NCBI GenBank assembly: GCA_029935255.1
Contig: JAOZKS010000198.1
Coordinates: 1 to 5,267, forward strand
Direction: 5' to 3'
Source: Pontiella sp.
GTDB lineage: Bacteria > Verrucomicrobiota > Kiritimatiellia > Kiritimatiellales > Pontiellaceae
DNA length: 5,267 nt
A program made the translations under genes and the position numbers. Under the pieces are notes generated by a model. That model made no database searches and was not told the DNA's origin. It saw only the letters and a program-made list of their open reading frames with translations. Positions 1-5,267 of this stretch are shown piece by piece (the stretch's first letter is position 1; every line of letters begins with the position of its first letter).

Positions 1-629
1 CGTAGCAAATCCAAATTGTGTTCCAGGGTTTTCCCGAAACCGATCCCCGGATCGATCACCATCCGGTTGCGCTCAATACCATGGGATGCCGCAAAATCCA
101 TGCGCGACTGAAGATAGGCACGCACCTCGTCGACCACATTTCCATAACTAGGATTGGTCTGCATGGTTTGGGGAGAACCTTTCATGTGCATCAACACGCA
201 ACCTGCTCGGGTTGTGGCGGCCACCTCGACCATTTTGGGATCCTTCTCAAACGCGGAAACATCGTTGATGATATCGGCCCCGGCTTCCAGTGCATGGAAA
301 GCGACCTCGGCCTTCATCGTATCGATTGAAATCGGGACGTTCGACTGTTCCCGGACTTTGCCAATGATTGGAATGGTTCGTGCGATCTCCTCCGTTGCGG
401 AAACCGGGGTCGCGCCCGGGCGTGTTGATTCGCCGCCAATATCGATAATATCGGCTCCTTGCGCCACCATTTCCAGCGCATGGTCCAGCGCCGTTTCGGG
501 GTCGGAATGGGCACCACCGTCCGAAAACGAGTCGGGTGTGGTGTTGAGAATGCCCATCACAAGCGTTCGTTCACCGAGCACCACTGTACGGTCACGGCAC
601 GGCCAGTTATATATCCTGCGTGTAGTCAT
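1..629 (-). CDS. folP: Dihydropteroate synthase (partial, C-terminus beyond left edge)
   Basis: The enzyme condenses 6-hydroxymethyl-7,8-dihydropterin diphosphate with p-aminobenzoate to give 7,8-dihydropteroate in cytoplasmic folate synthesis; it is the sulfonamide target. The 209 visible codons carry the family motifs in order: MGILNTTPDSFSDGG at residues 25-39, GADIIDIGGESTRPG at 58-72, SIDT at 101-104, GADIINDVSA at 117-126, LMHMKGSPQTMQ at 146-157 and IDPGIGFGKT at 192-201. They form the front three-quarters of a TIM barrel that is usually about 270-290 residues; the last part, with the C-terminal phosphate-binding loop, lies outside the window. The start is the ATG at 629-627. The frame is closed by a TAA at 641-639, so no longer start is possible, but no good Shine-Dalgarno is visible. 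The gene begins 36 nt after the hydrolase gene stop, in the same direction, so co-transcription is likely. I see no frameshift. Confidence 0.96.
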   Translation of the reverse strand, partial: MTTRRIYNWPCRDRTVVLGERTLVMGILNTTPDSFSDGGAHSDPETALDHALEMVAQGADIIDIGGESTRPGATPVSATEEIARTIPIIGKVREQSNVPISIDTMKAEVAFHALEAGADIINDVSAFEKDPKMVEVAATTRAGCVLMHMKGSPQTMQTNPSYGNVVDEVRAYLQSRMDFAASHGIERNRMVIDPGIGFGKTLEHNLDLL

Positions 630-665
630 ACCGCCAGTTTATCCAGTCATTGGAAATAAACCAGC

Positions 666-1436
666 CTAGAGCTGAATTTCCATCCCATCCCAGGGAACGG
701 TGACGGCCTCGCCCAGTTGGGTCTGCAACGCGTGGTGCTCTGAGTTGTGGGTGAGGTGGGTGAGGCAGGAATGTTTTGCACCGATTCGCGCGAGCATTTC
801 CACAGATTCTCCAATGGAAAAGTGAGTAGGATGTTCTTGCAGGCGCAGACCATCGAGAATCATCAGATCCATATTTTCCAAATAGCGGAGGGTTTCGGCG
901 GGAATACCGTTGCAGTCGGGGATATAGCCCACGCGCGCGCCCTCGCCCTCGATAAGAAACCCATAAACCATATCCGCGCCGTGCGAGACGGGTAGGGGGG
1001 TGACGATGGCCTCGCCGATGCGGACTGGCTCGGTTTGGTCGGTAAAGCAAACGCGGGGAACGCCACCGAAGGAGTGGCTCTTTCGGTCGACATAGTCGAA
1101 TTTTTTTCGCATTTGTTTGATTGTTCGCGCCGACCCGTAGACTGGAATATGATTTTTCTGCAGGTCGGAAAAGCGGCGAACATCGTCGAACCCGTAAATA
1201 TGGTCGGCATGCGGATGGGTGAGGAAGACCGCATCCACCCGTTCGACACCGAAGCTGAGAACCTGATCCCGGAAATCCGGCGGTGTGTCGATAATAAGGT
1301 GTTTACCGCCCACCACAACATACAGGCTGCAGCGCCGCCGCTTGTTTTTCAGATCAGAGGAAGTACATACGTTGCAGGAACAACCAATCATTGGAATGCC
1401 GTGCGATGTCCCTGTTCCTAAAAAGGTAATCTTCAT
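666..1436 (-). CDS. PhnP-like metallo-beta-lactamase-fold hydrolase
   Basis: This is a cytoplasmic binuclear-metal hydrolase of the PhnP-like (COG1235-type) group, probably a phosphodiesterase. The substrate is not shown by the sequence. From the ATG at 1436 it has 256 residues, close to the roughly 250 of PhnP. It opens with MKITFLGTGTSHGIP. C19, C21 and C24 (GCSCNVC) match the structural zinc site of PhnP. The metal motif HPHADH is at 74-79, with further likely ligands H152 (PVSHG), D174 (YIPDC) and H227. H230, three residues later, matches the fourth structural-zinc ligand. The end, HPTHFS then LTHLTH, is typical of the group. A GTG at 1445 would add three residues (259 aa), but the family starts at MKITF, so I prefer the ATG; neither has a clear SD. 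It lies 13 nt after the upstream gene stop and 36 nt before folP. No other phosphonate (phn) gene is visible, so a role in phosphonate breakdown is not supported here. Confidence 0.9.
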   Translation of the reverse strand: MKITFLGTGTSHGIPMIGCSCNVCTSSDLKNKRRRCSLYVVVGGKHLIIDTPPDFRDQVLSFGVERVDAVFLTHPHADHIYGFDDVRRFSDLQKNHIPVYGSARTIKQMRKKFDYVDRKSHSFGGVPRVCFTDQTEPVRIGEAIVTPLPVSHGADMVYGFLIEGEGARVGYIPDCNGIPAETLRYLENMDLMILDGLRLQEHPTHFSIGESVEMLARIGAKHSCLTHLTHNSEHHALQTQLGEAVTVPWDGMEIQL

Positions 1437-1449
1437 GAGTGGCACTCGT

Positions 1450-2220
1450 TTAGTTTACACTTTCCACGCGGTGGCGAACCAGGGCTTTGTTTCGAGGGAA
1501 GATAACATCGAAACGCTCGGGCAGAGGCGTTCCGATCTCGATGTCGGGCTTAAAGGCGACGTTGCGCAGGAGCAGATATTTTCCCGAATATTCCTGTAGC
1601 AGGCCTACAAATTCGAGGACGTTTCCGTTTTCGAGCATTTCTACGACGACCTGCTTGCTCAGATATTTTTCCAGCACAGGTTCATAGGCGTTCGGTACCG
1701 TTCCAAGCAAGGTATTTCCAATATCTCCGGCCCGTTTATCGGCTCCAGACACCTTGCCCATCGGGCTGCTCTTTTTCATGGTGCCGATAATCATTCCGAG
1801 CGATTGCGAAACGGCATCGCGCAAGGTGTTGAATACGTTCCAGATCCAGCGGCGAAAGCGGCGCAGCATCGATGGATTCGCAATGCACCGGATCTCTTTT
1901 TTCCATTTTTCATGTTCTTTGGTCCCTGCCACTGGAGGGGCCTGGAGAATCTTTTTGATGCCATCGACCTCCGGGGAATAGAGAACGTAGCTAGATTTGG
2001 AAAGACCGGACTCGTCCTTTTCCGGGCTCTCGAAAACCAGTTCCATGGCCTTGGGATAGGCCATAAAGCGCCCCCAGATCCACTTGCCCGACTGCATCAG
2101 GATCATGACAGGTTCACGGTTGAAGTATTTCAAACACCGGTCGCGCTTGCGCCGTGCGGCAATCGCCGTGATGGTTGCTGCCACGAACAACAGCACCATC
2201 GGTAGCCAAAAATCGAACAT
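1450..2220 (-). CDS. Unknown membrane-anchored protein, 256 aa
   Basis: I cannot assign a function. Residues 4-21 (FWLPMVLLFVAATITAIA) form one membrane helix followed by basic residues (RRKRDR), which suggests a single-pass protein with its body in the cytoplasm. Residues 37-63 (VMILMQSGKWIWGRFMAYPK, then AMELVFE) and 189-221 (KQVVVEMLENG, then VLEFVGLLQEYSGKYLLL) both read as strand-glycine-strand segments, loosely like an Sm-like beta-hairpin. Between them is a basic, amphipathic stretch at about 117-150 (SMLRRFRRWIWNVFNTLRDA, then VSQSLGMIIG). From memory, proteins with this layout occur as conserved hypotheticals in environmental bacteria, but I cannot name a family. The ATG at 2220 is chosen because AAAGAGG lies 7 nt upstream; a GTG at 2247 would add nine residues and place that SD inside the gene. 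The close hydrolase and folP genes suggest one operon. Confidence 0.82.
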   Translation of the reverse strand: MFDFWLPMVLLFVAATITAIAARRKRDRCLKYFNREPVMILMQSGKWIWGRFMAYPKAMELVFESPEKDESGLSKSSYVLYSPEVDGIKKILQAPPVAGTKEHEKWKKEIRCIANPSMLRRFRRWIWNVFNTLRDAVSQSLGMIIGTMKKSSPMGKVSGADKRAGDIGNTLLGTVPNAYEPVLEKYLSKQVVVEMLENGNVLEFVGLLQEYSGKYLLLRNVAFKPDIEIGTPLPERFDVIFPRNKALVRHRVESVN

Positions 2221-2227
2221 GTCGGAA

Positions 2228-2234
2228 CCTCTTT
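2228..2234 (-). promoter_or_regulatory. Shine-Dalgarno site that fixes the 256-aa protein start
   Basis: The minus strand reads AAAGAGG followed by 7 nt and the ATG at 2220-2218. This placement favours 2220 over the in-frame GTG at 2247, which has no comparable site. Confidence 0.7.
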
Positions 2235-2294
2235 CTATTCTAAACACAAAAACGCGGCATCAAAACCGACACCACGCAATACACGGAAAAGAGA

Positions 2295-2331
2295 TAAAAG
2301 AAAAGCCCTGTTTGAATCGCTCAAACAGGGC
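2295..2331 (-). terminator. Rho-independent terminator after the 73-aa gene
   Basis: A perfect 11-bp stem, GCCCTGTTTGA at 2305-2315 pairing with TCAAACAGGGC at 2321-2331, encloses a 5-nt loop. Read on the minus strand it is followed by TTTTCTTTTA (2304-2295), a normal U-tract. It begins 6 nt after the TAG of the 73-residue gene. No T-run follows on the plus strand, so it acts in one direction. It should largely separate the 73-residue gene from the genes at 2220-1. Confidence 0.93.
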
Positions 2332-2337
2332 GTTGGC

Positions 2338-2559
2338 CTAGGCTGCTGCAATATGCTCGCGGTAGTGGCCGTCCACCCAGCATAGGGGGAGCGACTCTCC
2401 GGATGGAAATGCGAGTTCTATTTTCAAGAAGTTTTCCGGACGCTGGATCAGCTCACCCGAGTGTGCTCTTGCCCGAATCGTTTCCGAGTACGGGTTGATT
2501 ACATCCGGCAGGTCAATCACTTCGACCAGATCTCCTGTTGGCATATGTTTTAGGAACAT
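2338..2559 (-). CDS. Small conserved-looking protein, 73 aa, function unknown
   Basis: A short soluble protein with no signal peptide or membrane segment. It starts MFLKHMPTGDLVEVIDLPD and ends with SGESLPLCWVDGHYREH followed by IAAA. The layout of a KxxxTGDLVEVxDL beginning, a central RxHSGExxxxPExFxKxxLxFPSGE part and a final LPxCWxDxHYR recalls a family of roughly 70-residue proteins from marine proteobacteria. I recall these being labelled acetyltransferase, which is doubtful because the protein is far too small for a GNAT fold. Reality as a gene is well supported: AGGAGGT stands 5-6 nt before the ATG, and a strong terminator follows the stop by 6 nt. The single cysteine (C60) sits next to W61 and D63 in the most motif-like part. 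It appears to be the last or only gene of its transcript, 112 nt after the glycosyltransferase stop. Function cannot be inferred from the neighbours. Confidence 0.88.
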   Translation of the reverse strand: MFLKHMPTGDLVEVIDLPDVINPYSETIRARAHSGELIQRPENFLKIELAFPSGESLPLCWVDGHYREHIAAA

Positions 2560-2564
2560 ACTTT

Positions 2565-2571
2565 ACCTCCT
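2565..2571 (-). promoter_or_regulatory. Consensus Shine-Dalgarno of the 73-aa gene
   Basis: The minus strand reads AGGAGGT ending 5 nt before the ATG at 2559-2557. It is the strongest ribosome site in the window and suggests efficient translation of the small protein. Confidence 0.85.
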
Positions 2572-2613
2572 TGCTTACATACCTCTTTGGACCTCGGCGG
2601 TAAAAAAGGGTTC

Positions 2614-2652
2614 AATTCAGAAGGAAAATAATTTTCAAAAATGAGAATTCAG
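2614..2652. promoter_or_regulatory. AT-rich spacer with a 13-nt dyad and flanking direct repeats
   Basis: Within the 112-nt gap between the glycosyltransferase stop and the 73-residue gene start, GAAAATAATTTTC (2624-2636) is a perfect dyad about one central base. AATTCAG occurs on both sides, at 2614-2620 and 2646-2652. The position suits a promoter or operator for the small gene. On the minus strand, TTGCAC (2657-2652) and AATTAT (2633-2628) with an 18-nt spacer are a poor promoter match. No terminator for the glycosyltransferase gene is visible here. AT-rich dyads arise easily by chance, so this is tentative. Confidence 0.25.
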
Positions 2653-2671
2653 TGCAAAAAAGGCGATTTAT

Positions 2672-3964
2672 CTAAGCTTTAGTAGCCTGTTCGTTTCCGG
2701 CCTTTTTCATCATGAACCATTTCATCGGCAGACCCAGAGTTGCCGCGACAAGTCCTCGGCCCACGAAGAACATGCAGATAATACCCACGGTGAACGAGGC
2801 CACCACCAGCTTGCCGATGCTCCGGAAGCCGAAGCCGTTGATGAAGCCGGCTGCGATGGACGAGACCAGCATGCCGCAGGTGAGCAGCAGGTTGACTGCG
2901 GTATCGTAGACCAGGTTTCCAATCGTATAGGAAGAGGATTGAGTGGCTGCCGGGTCGAGTCCGAACAGGCCGGAGATCAGGTTCAGGGTTCCGAGAATTC
3001 CCGTCAGCAACAGCATCGTGATCAGGACATAGCCACTACCAAAACAAAATGCCGCAAATTTGGTCCGCTTCTGAATGGTGCGCGAAAGAAATAGTTTTTT
3101 ACCGTGTGCCATGAAGGCGCGCATCACCCCATAAGCCCAGCGCATCTGCTGGCGGAAAAGGTCGCCGGGGGTGTAGGGGACCTCGCACTTGACCTGCAGG
3201 TCTTCGAGGTAGGCGATTCGCTTACCGCTGGTGATCACGCGGAGCGAATAGTCGACATCCTCGGTCAGCGCACCCATGGTCCAGCCGCCGAGTTCGATGA
3301 GATCGCTTTTTTTGACCAGCTCGCCGGACCCGCAGAAGACGCAGCTGTTCGTGACCGTCTTAATGAAGGGCAACAGCACGTTGTGGACAATATTGACGAT
3401 GCCCGTCCCCATCAGCGTACTATGGTTATCGTGCACATTGATGATTTTCCAGGCCGCCTGAGAACCCGACAGCGTTGGATCCTTGATCACCGGAACCACC
3501 AGCCGCTTGAGAAAATCGGCCTGCGGCAGGAAGTCGGAATCGAGAATCAGCAGATAGTCGCCCGTCGATTTCGGCAGCATGACGTTGAGGTTGCCCGGCT
3601 TGAATCCGGCGTTGTTGCCGCGACGACTGATTTCGATACGCGGATGGGCCGCCGCAAACGCATCGATCTTCGCCGAGATTTCCGGCTGGCTGCTATCGTC
3701 GCCAATCATGATCTGGATTTTTTCGATCGGATAGTCGAACGCCAGACAGCACTTGGCACAATTGAGTGCCGCGAGCTCATTGTACGTTGGGATCTGGACG
3801 GTGACGGTTGGGTAGAGCGATTCGTCCTCAATGATTTCCGGATCGTTCCGCAGCCGCGAAAACGCCAGCGAGAACGCCGTGATAATGAAATAGCCGATCG
3901 ACAGGACAAATGCCCCCATCAGCGCAGCCTCAAAAGCGATTTTAATAATTGTGTGGAACCCCAT
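2672..3964 (-). CDS. Family 2 membrane glycosyltransferase, cellulose-synthase-like
   Basis: An inverting GT-A glycosyltransferase that probably adds sugars from a nucleotide-sugar donor to a growing polysaccharide or a lipid-linked acceptor at the inner membrane. The 430 residues carry the full motif set of processive GT2 enzymes: IPTYNE at 58-63, GDDSS at 88-92, KPGNLN at 122-127, DSD at 142-144 (donor and metal), TED at 234-236 (catalytic base) and QQMRW at 272-276 (acceptor binding). One helix at about 9-34 precedes the catalytic domain. About three hydrophobic segments follow, near 308-335, 354-376 and 386-411, and the C-terminus is a basic tail. There is no PilZ domain and no adjacent polysaccharide subunit, so the product (cellulose, glucan, glycolipid or exopolysaccharide) is unknown. 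AGGGGG lies 5 nt before the ATG. It is flanked by a 155-nt leader and a 112-nt gap, so it may be transcribed alone. Confidence 0.92.
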   Translation of the reverse strand: MGFHTIIKIAFEAALMGAFVLSIGYFIITAFSLAFSRLRNDPEIIEDESLYPTVTVQIPTYNELAALNCAKCCLAFDYPIEKIQIMIGDDSSQPEISAKIDAFAAAHPRIEISRRGNNAGFKPGNLNVMLPKSTGDYLLILDSDFLPQADFLKRLVVPVIKDPTLSGSQAAWKIINVHDNHSTLMGTGIVNIVHNVLLPFIKTVTNSCVFCGSGELVKKSDLIELGGWTMGALTEDVDYSLRVITSGKRIAYLEDLQVKCEVPYTPGDLFRQQMRWAYGVMRAFMAHGKKLFLSRTIQKRTKFAAFCFGSGYVLITMLLLTGILGTLNLISGLFGLDPAATQSSSYTIGNLVYDTAVNLLLTCGMLVSSIAAGFINGFGFRSIGKLVVASFTVGIICMFFVGRGLVAATLGLPMKWFMMKKAGNEQATKA

Positions 3965-3988
3965 AATTTCCCCCTGAATTTGGGCAAC

Positions 3989-4005
3989 TCACGGATAGTC
4001 CGTGA
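3989..4005 (-). promoter_or_regulatory. Leader hairpin or operator upstream of the glycosyltransferase
   Basis: TCACGGA at 3989-3995 and TCCGTGA at 3999-4005 form a perfect 7-bp inverted repeat around a 3-nt centre. After one mismatch (3988 with 4006) two more A-T pairs extend it. It lies 24 nt upstream of the start codon and about 14 nt upstream of the SD. It could be a repressor operator just downstream of the promoter or a 5'-leader stem. There is no U-tract after it, so it is not a standard terminator. Confidence 0.4.
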
Positions 4006-4018
4006 ATTGACGGCGTTA

Positions 4019-4045
4019 TTTATAGGGATTTTACCCTCAACGCAA
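4019..4045 (-). promoter_or_regulatory. Candidate promoter for the glycosyltransferase
   Basis: The minus strand has TATAAA (4024-4019) as a good -10 and TTGCGT (4045-4040) as a partial -35, separated by 15 nt, which is shorter than ideal. The spacer contains AGGG-N6-CCCT, a small dyad. Transcription would begin near 4012, giving a leader of about 48 nt that includes the 7-bp hairpin. The call rests on the -10 and on its position. Confidence 0.35.
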
Positions 4046-4091
4046 CCCCCGCGAAGGATTATTTTTGGAAGATAGCGGACGGAATGAACTC

Positions 4092-4119
4092 CCCCTCAGT
4101 ATTTAATAGACTCGAGGGG
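4092..4119 (-). terminator. GC-rich hairpin directly after the ABC ATPase stop
   Basis: CCCCTC-AGT (4092-4100) pairs with ACT-c-GAGGGG (4110-4119), a 9-bp stem with one bulged base and a 9-nt AT-rich loop, starting immediately after the TGA. On the minus strand the following bases are GAGTTCATTCC, with no U-tract. It may stabilise the 3' end or act as a weak or Rho-assisted terminator for the transporter operon. Confidence 0.35.
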
Positions 4120-5157
4120 TCATGTCTCGAGAGCCTGTAAATGGGATGCCGCCTCGAAGATTTCTTCGGCGAAGTGGCAGGCGACCCGGTGGTTTTCGTC
4201 GCCGCCTGTCGGGCGTAGGGCGGGGGTGTCTTTTTTGCATTGTTCCCGGGCGTGGGGGCAGCGGGGGTGGAAGTGGCAGCCGGGCGGGGGCTTGATGGGC
4301 GATGGCACGTCGCCTTCGAGCACCTGCTTCTCTTTTTTCAGCGCGGGGTCGGGCTCGGGAATGGCGGAGATCAGCGCCTGGGTGTAGGGGTGCATCGGCT
4401 TTTCATACATGGCTTGTGACGGGGCATCTTCGACGACGCGGCCGAGATACATGACGCAGATGCGGTCGGCAATGTATTTTACCACGGAGAGGTTGTGGGC
4501 AATGAAGATGTAGGTCAGGTTCATCTCTTTCTGGAGGCGGACCATCAGGTTGAGAACCTGGGACTGGACGGATACATCGAGGGCGGAGACGGGTTCGTCG
4601 CAGACGACGAGCTTGGGCTTGAGGGCGATGGCGCGGGCGATGCCGATGCGCTGGCGCTGGCCGCCGGAGAATTCGTGGGGGTAGCGGTCGAAGGCGCTGG
4701 CCGGAAGGCCGACCTCTTCGAGAATGCGGAGGATCTCGGCCTTGCGTTTTTCCGCAGTGCCGAATTCGTGCTCGCCTTTATGGATGATGAAGGGTTCTTC
4801 GAGGATGCTGCCGACGGACATGCGGGGGTTGAGCGATTCCATGGGGTCCTGGAAGATCATCTGCATTTCCTTGCGCATTTCGCGCAGCTGCCGTACAGGG
4901 ATTTCTTCGAGGTCGAGGCCCTCGAATTCAACCTTTCCCGCCGTGGGCGGATAGAGGTGGAGCAGCGCCTTCCCGAGGGTGGATTTGCCGCAGCCGGACT
5001 CGCCCACCACGCCGAGGGTTTCGCCTTGGTAGACGTCGAACGAGACGCCGTCCACCGCATGCACATCGCCCACATGCCGGTAGAAGATACCCCCGTGGAG
5101 GGGGAAGTATTTTTTCAGGTTTTTGACACTCAAAAGCAGTTTTTTGCCGTCGTTCAT
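4120..5157 (-). CDS. oppF: Oligopeptide/dipeptide ABC importer ATPase, OppF/DppF-like
   Basis: This is one of the two cytoplasmic ATPases that drive Opp/Dpp-type peptide importers, pairing with an OppD/DppD partner beneath two permeases. The 345 residues show Walker A GESGCGKST at 52-60, Q-loop Q103 (FQDP), signature FSGGQRQR at 163-170, Walker B LVVCDEP at 183-189, SALD at 191-194 and H-loop H221. The Opp/Dpp-specific C-terminal extension follows HPYTQALISAIP (256-267). It holds cysteines at 294, 300, 307 and 327, the pattern known to bind a 4Fe-4S cluster in a bacterial DppD. The N-terminal YFPLHGG and the downstream position favour OppF/DppF over OppD/DppD. The substrate may be peptides, nickel or other solutes; dppF is equally defensible. 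The ATG overlaps the stop of the upstream gene as ATGA, and the nearest SD-like GGGGAG is 11 nt away, so translational coupling is likely. Permease and binding-protein genes would lie beyond the right edge. Confidence 0.95.
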   Translation of the reverse strand: MNDGKKLLLSVKNLKKYFPLHGGIFYRHVGDVHAVDGVSFDVYQGETLGVVGESGCGKSTLGKALLHLYPPTAGKVEFEGLDLEEIPVRQLREMRKEMQMIFQDPMESLNPRMSVGSILEEPFIIHKGEHEFGTAEKRKAEILRILEEVGLPASAFDRYPHEFSGGQRQRIGIARAIALKPKLVVCDEPVSALDVSVQSQVLNLMVRLQKEMNLTYIFIAHNLSVVKYIADRICVMYLGRVVEDAPSQAMYEKPMHPYTQALISAIPEPDPALKKEKQVLEGDVPSPIKPPPGCHFHPRCPHAREQCKKDTPALRPTGGDENHRVACHFAEEIFEAASHLQALET

Positions 5158-5267
5158 TTTAGATCAATCTCCCCGTGGCGAATACAAGAAACCTCGTGCC
5201 CGTCCTTGACCCGCACGGGTGTGGGGGGCTGCTGTCCGCATTTTTCGGCGGCATAGGGGCAGCGGTT
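5154..5267 (-). CDS. OppD/DppD-like ABC ATPase, C-terminal fragment
   Basis: Only the last 37 codons are inside the window, ending in TGA at 5156-5154. The visible sequence begins NRCPYAAEKCGQQPPTP and continues to GHEVSCIRHGEIDLK. This RCPxAxxxC...P...GHxVxC layout is the C-terminal extension of the Opp/Dpp ATPase family; three of its four cysteines are visible, at fragment positions 3, 10 and 28. The ATGA overlap with the OppF-like gene and the usual D-then-F order make OppD/DppD the natural reading. No nucleotide-binding motif is in view, so the family call rests on this tail and on the neighbour. Confidence 0.85.
   Translation of the reverse strand, partial: NRCPYAAEKCGQQPPTPVRVKDGHEVSCIRHGEIDLK

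Noticed and set aside
637..661. GTTTAT...ATAAAC inverted repeat just upstream of folP
   Set aside because: Only 6 AT-rich pairs around a 13-nt loop, easily due to chance, with no terminator tail.
154..669. 171-codon open frame on the plus strand opposite folP
   Set aside because: The minus strand encodes clear dihydropteroate synthase motifs across the same span; the plus-strand translation has no coherent features.
1443..1445. GTG as the start of the PhnP-like gene
   Set aside because: It would add three residues without a Shine-Dalgarno; the ATG at 1436 matches the usual family beginning. It remains possible.
2237..2263. TTGATG-15 nt-TAGAAT on the minus strand as a promoter for the 256-aa gene
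   Set aside because: The -10 is so close to the gene that transcription would start inside its Shine-Dalgarno site, and the spacer is short.
2575..2588. ATGTAA start-stop pair with AAAGAGG in front, just upstream of the 73-aa gene
   Set aside because: The purine-rich site is only 1 nt from the ATG, too close for initiation, so a regulatory start-stop element is not supported.
3104..4075. 323-codon open frame on the plus strand opposite the glycosyltransferase
   Set aside because: It mirrors a gene with all GT2 motifs. Its translation shows no recognisable domain and is rich in charged residues as expected for an antisense frame.
4495..5256. 253-codon open frame on the plus strand opposite the ABC ATPase
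   Set aside because: It is an antisense shadow of an unambiguous OppF-like gene, and the low-complexity acidic translation reflects GC-biased codons.

Overview
This is a compact bacterial chromosomal segment in which every supported gene lies on the minus strand, so the window is best read from right to left. Base composition is moderately GC-rich, with AT-rich intergenic patches. The organism cannot be named from the sequence. The Shine-Dalgarno (SD) sites, the factor-independent terminator and the style of the unknown proteins fit a Gram-negative-type bacterium; a member of the Planctomycetes/Verrucomicrobia/Kiritimatiellota group is my low-confidence guess. I saw no tRNA, rRNA, insertion sequence, CRISPR array or phage gene.

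Right to left: (1) 5267-4120 holds the last 37 codons of an OppD/DppD-like ATPase, overlapping by ATGA with a complete OppF/DppF-like ATPase. This is the distal end of an oligopeptide/dipeptide ABC importer operon. A GC-rich hairpin without a T-tract follows directly. (2) 4119-2672 is a 155-nt leader with a candidate promoter and a perfect 7-bp hairpin, then a family-2 membrane glycosyltransferase with the full processive motif set (D, DxD, TED, QxxRW). (3) 2671-2295 is an AT-rich spacer with a short dyad, then a 73-residue protein with a consensus SD and a textbook terminator 6 nt after its stop, so it appears to end its own transcript. (4) 2220-1 is a tightly packed group of an unknown 256-residue membrane-anchored protein, a PhnP-like metallo-beta-lactamase-fold hydrolase (13 nt later) and the first 209 codons of dihydropteroate synthase folP (36 nt later), which runs off the left edge.

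The known genes are housekeeping or common accessory functions: folate synthesis, peptide uptake and glycan synthesis. I do not see a clear new multi-gene system. The least explained parts are the 256-residue membrane protein, which has two short segments reminiscent of Sm-like beta-hairpins, and the isolated 73-residue protein.
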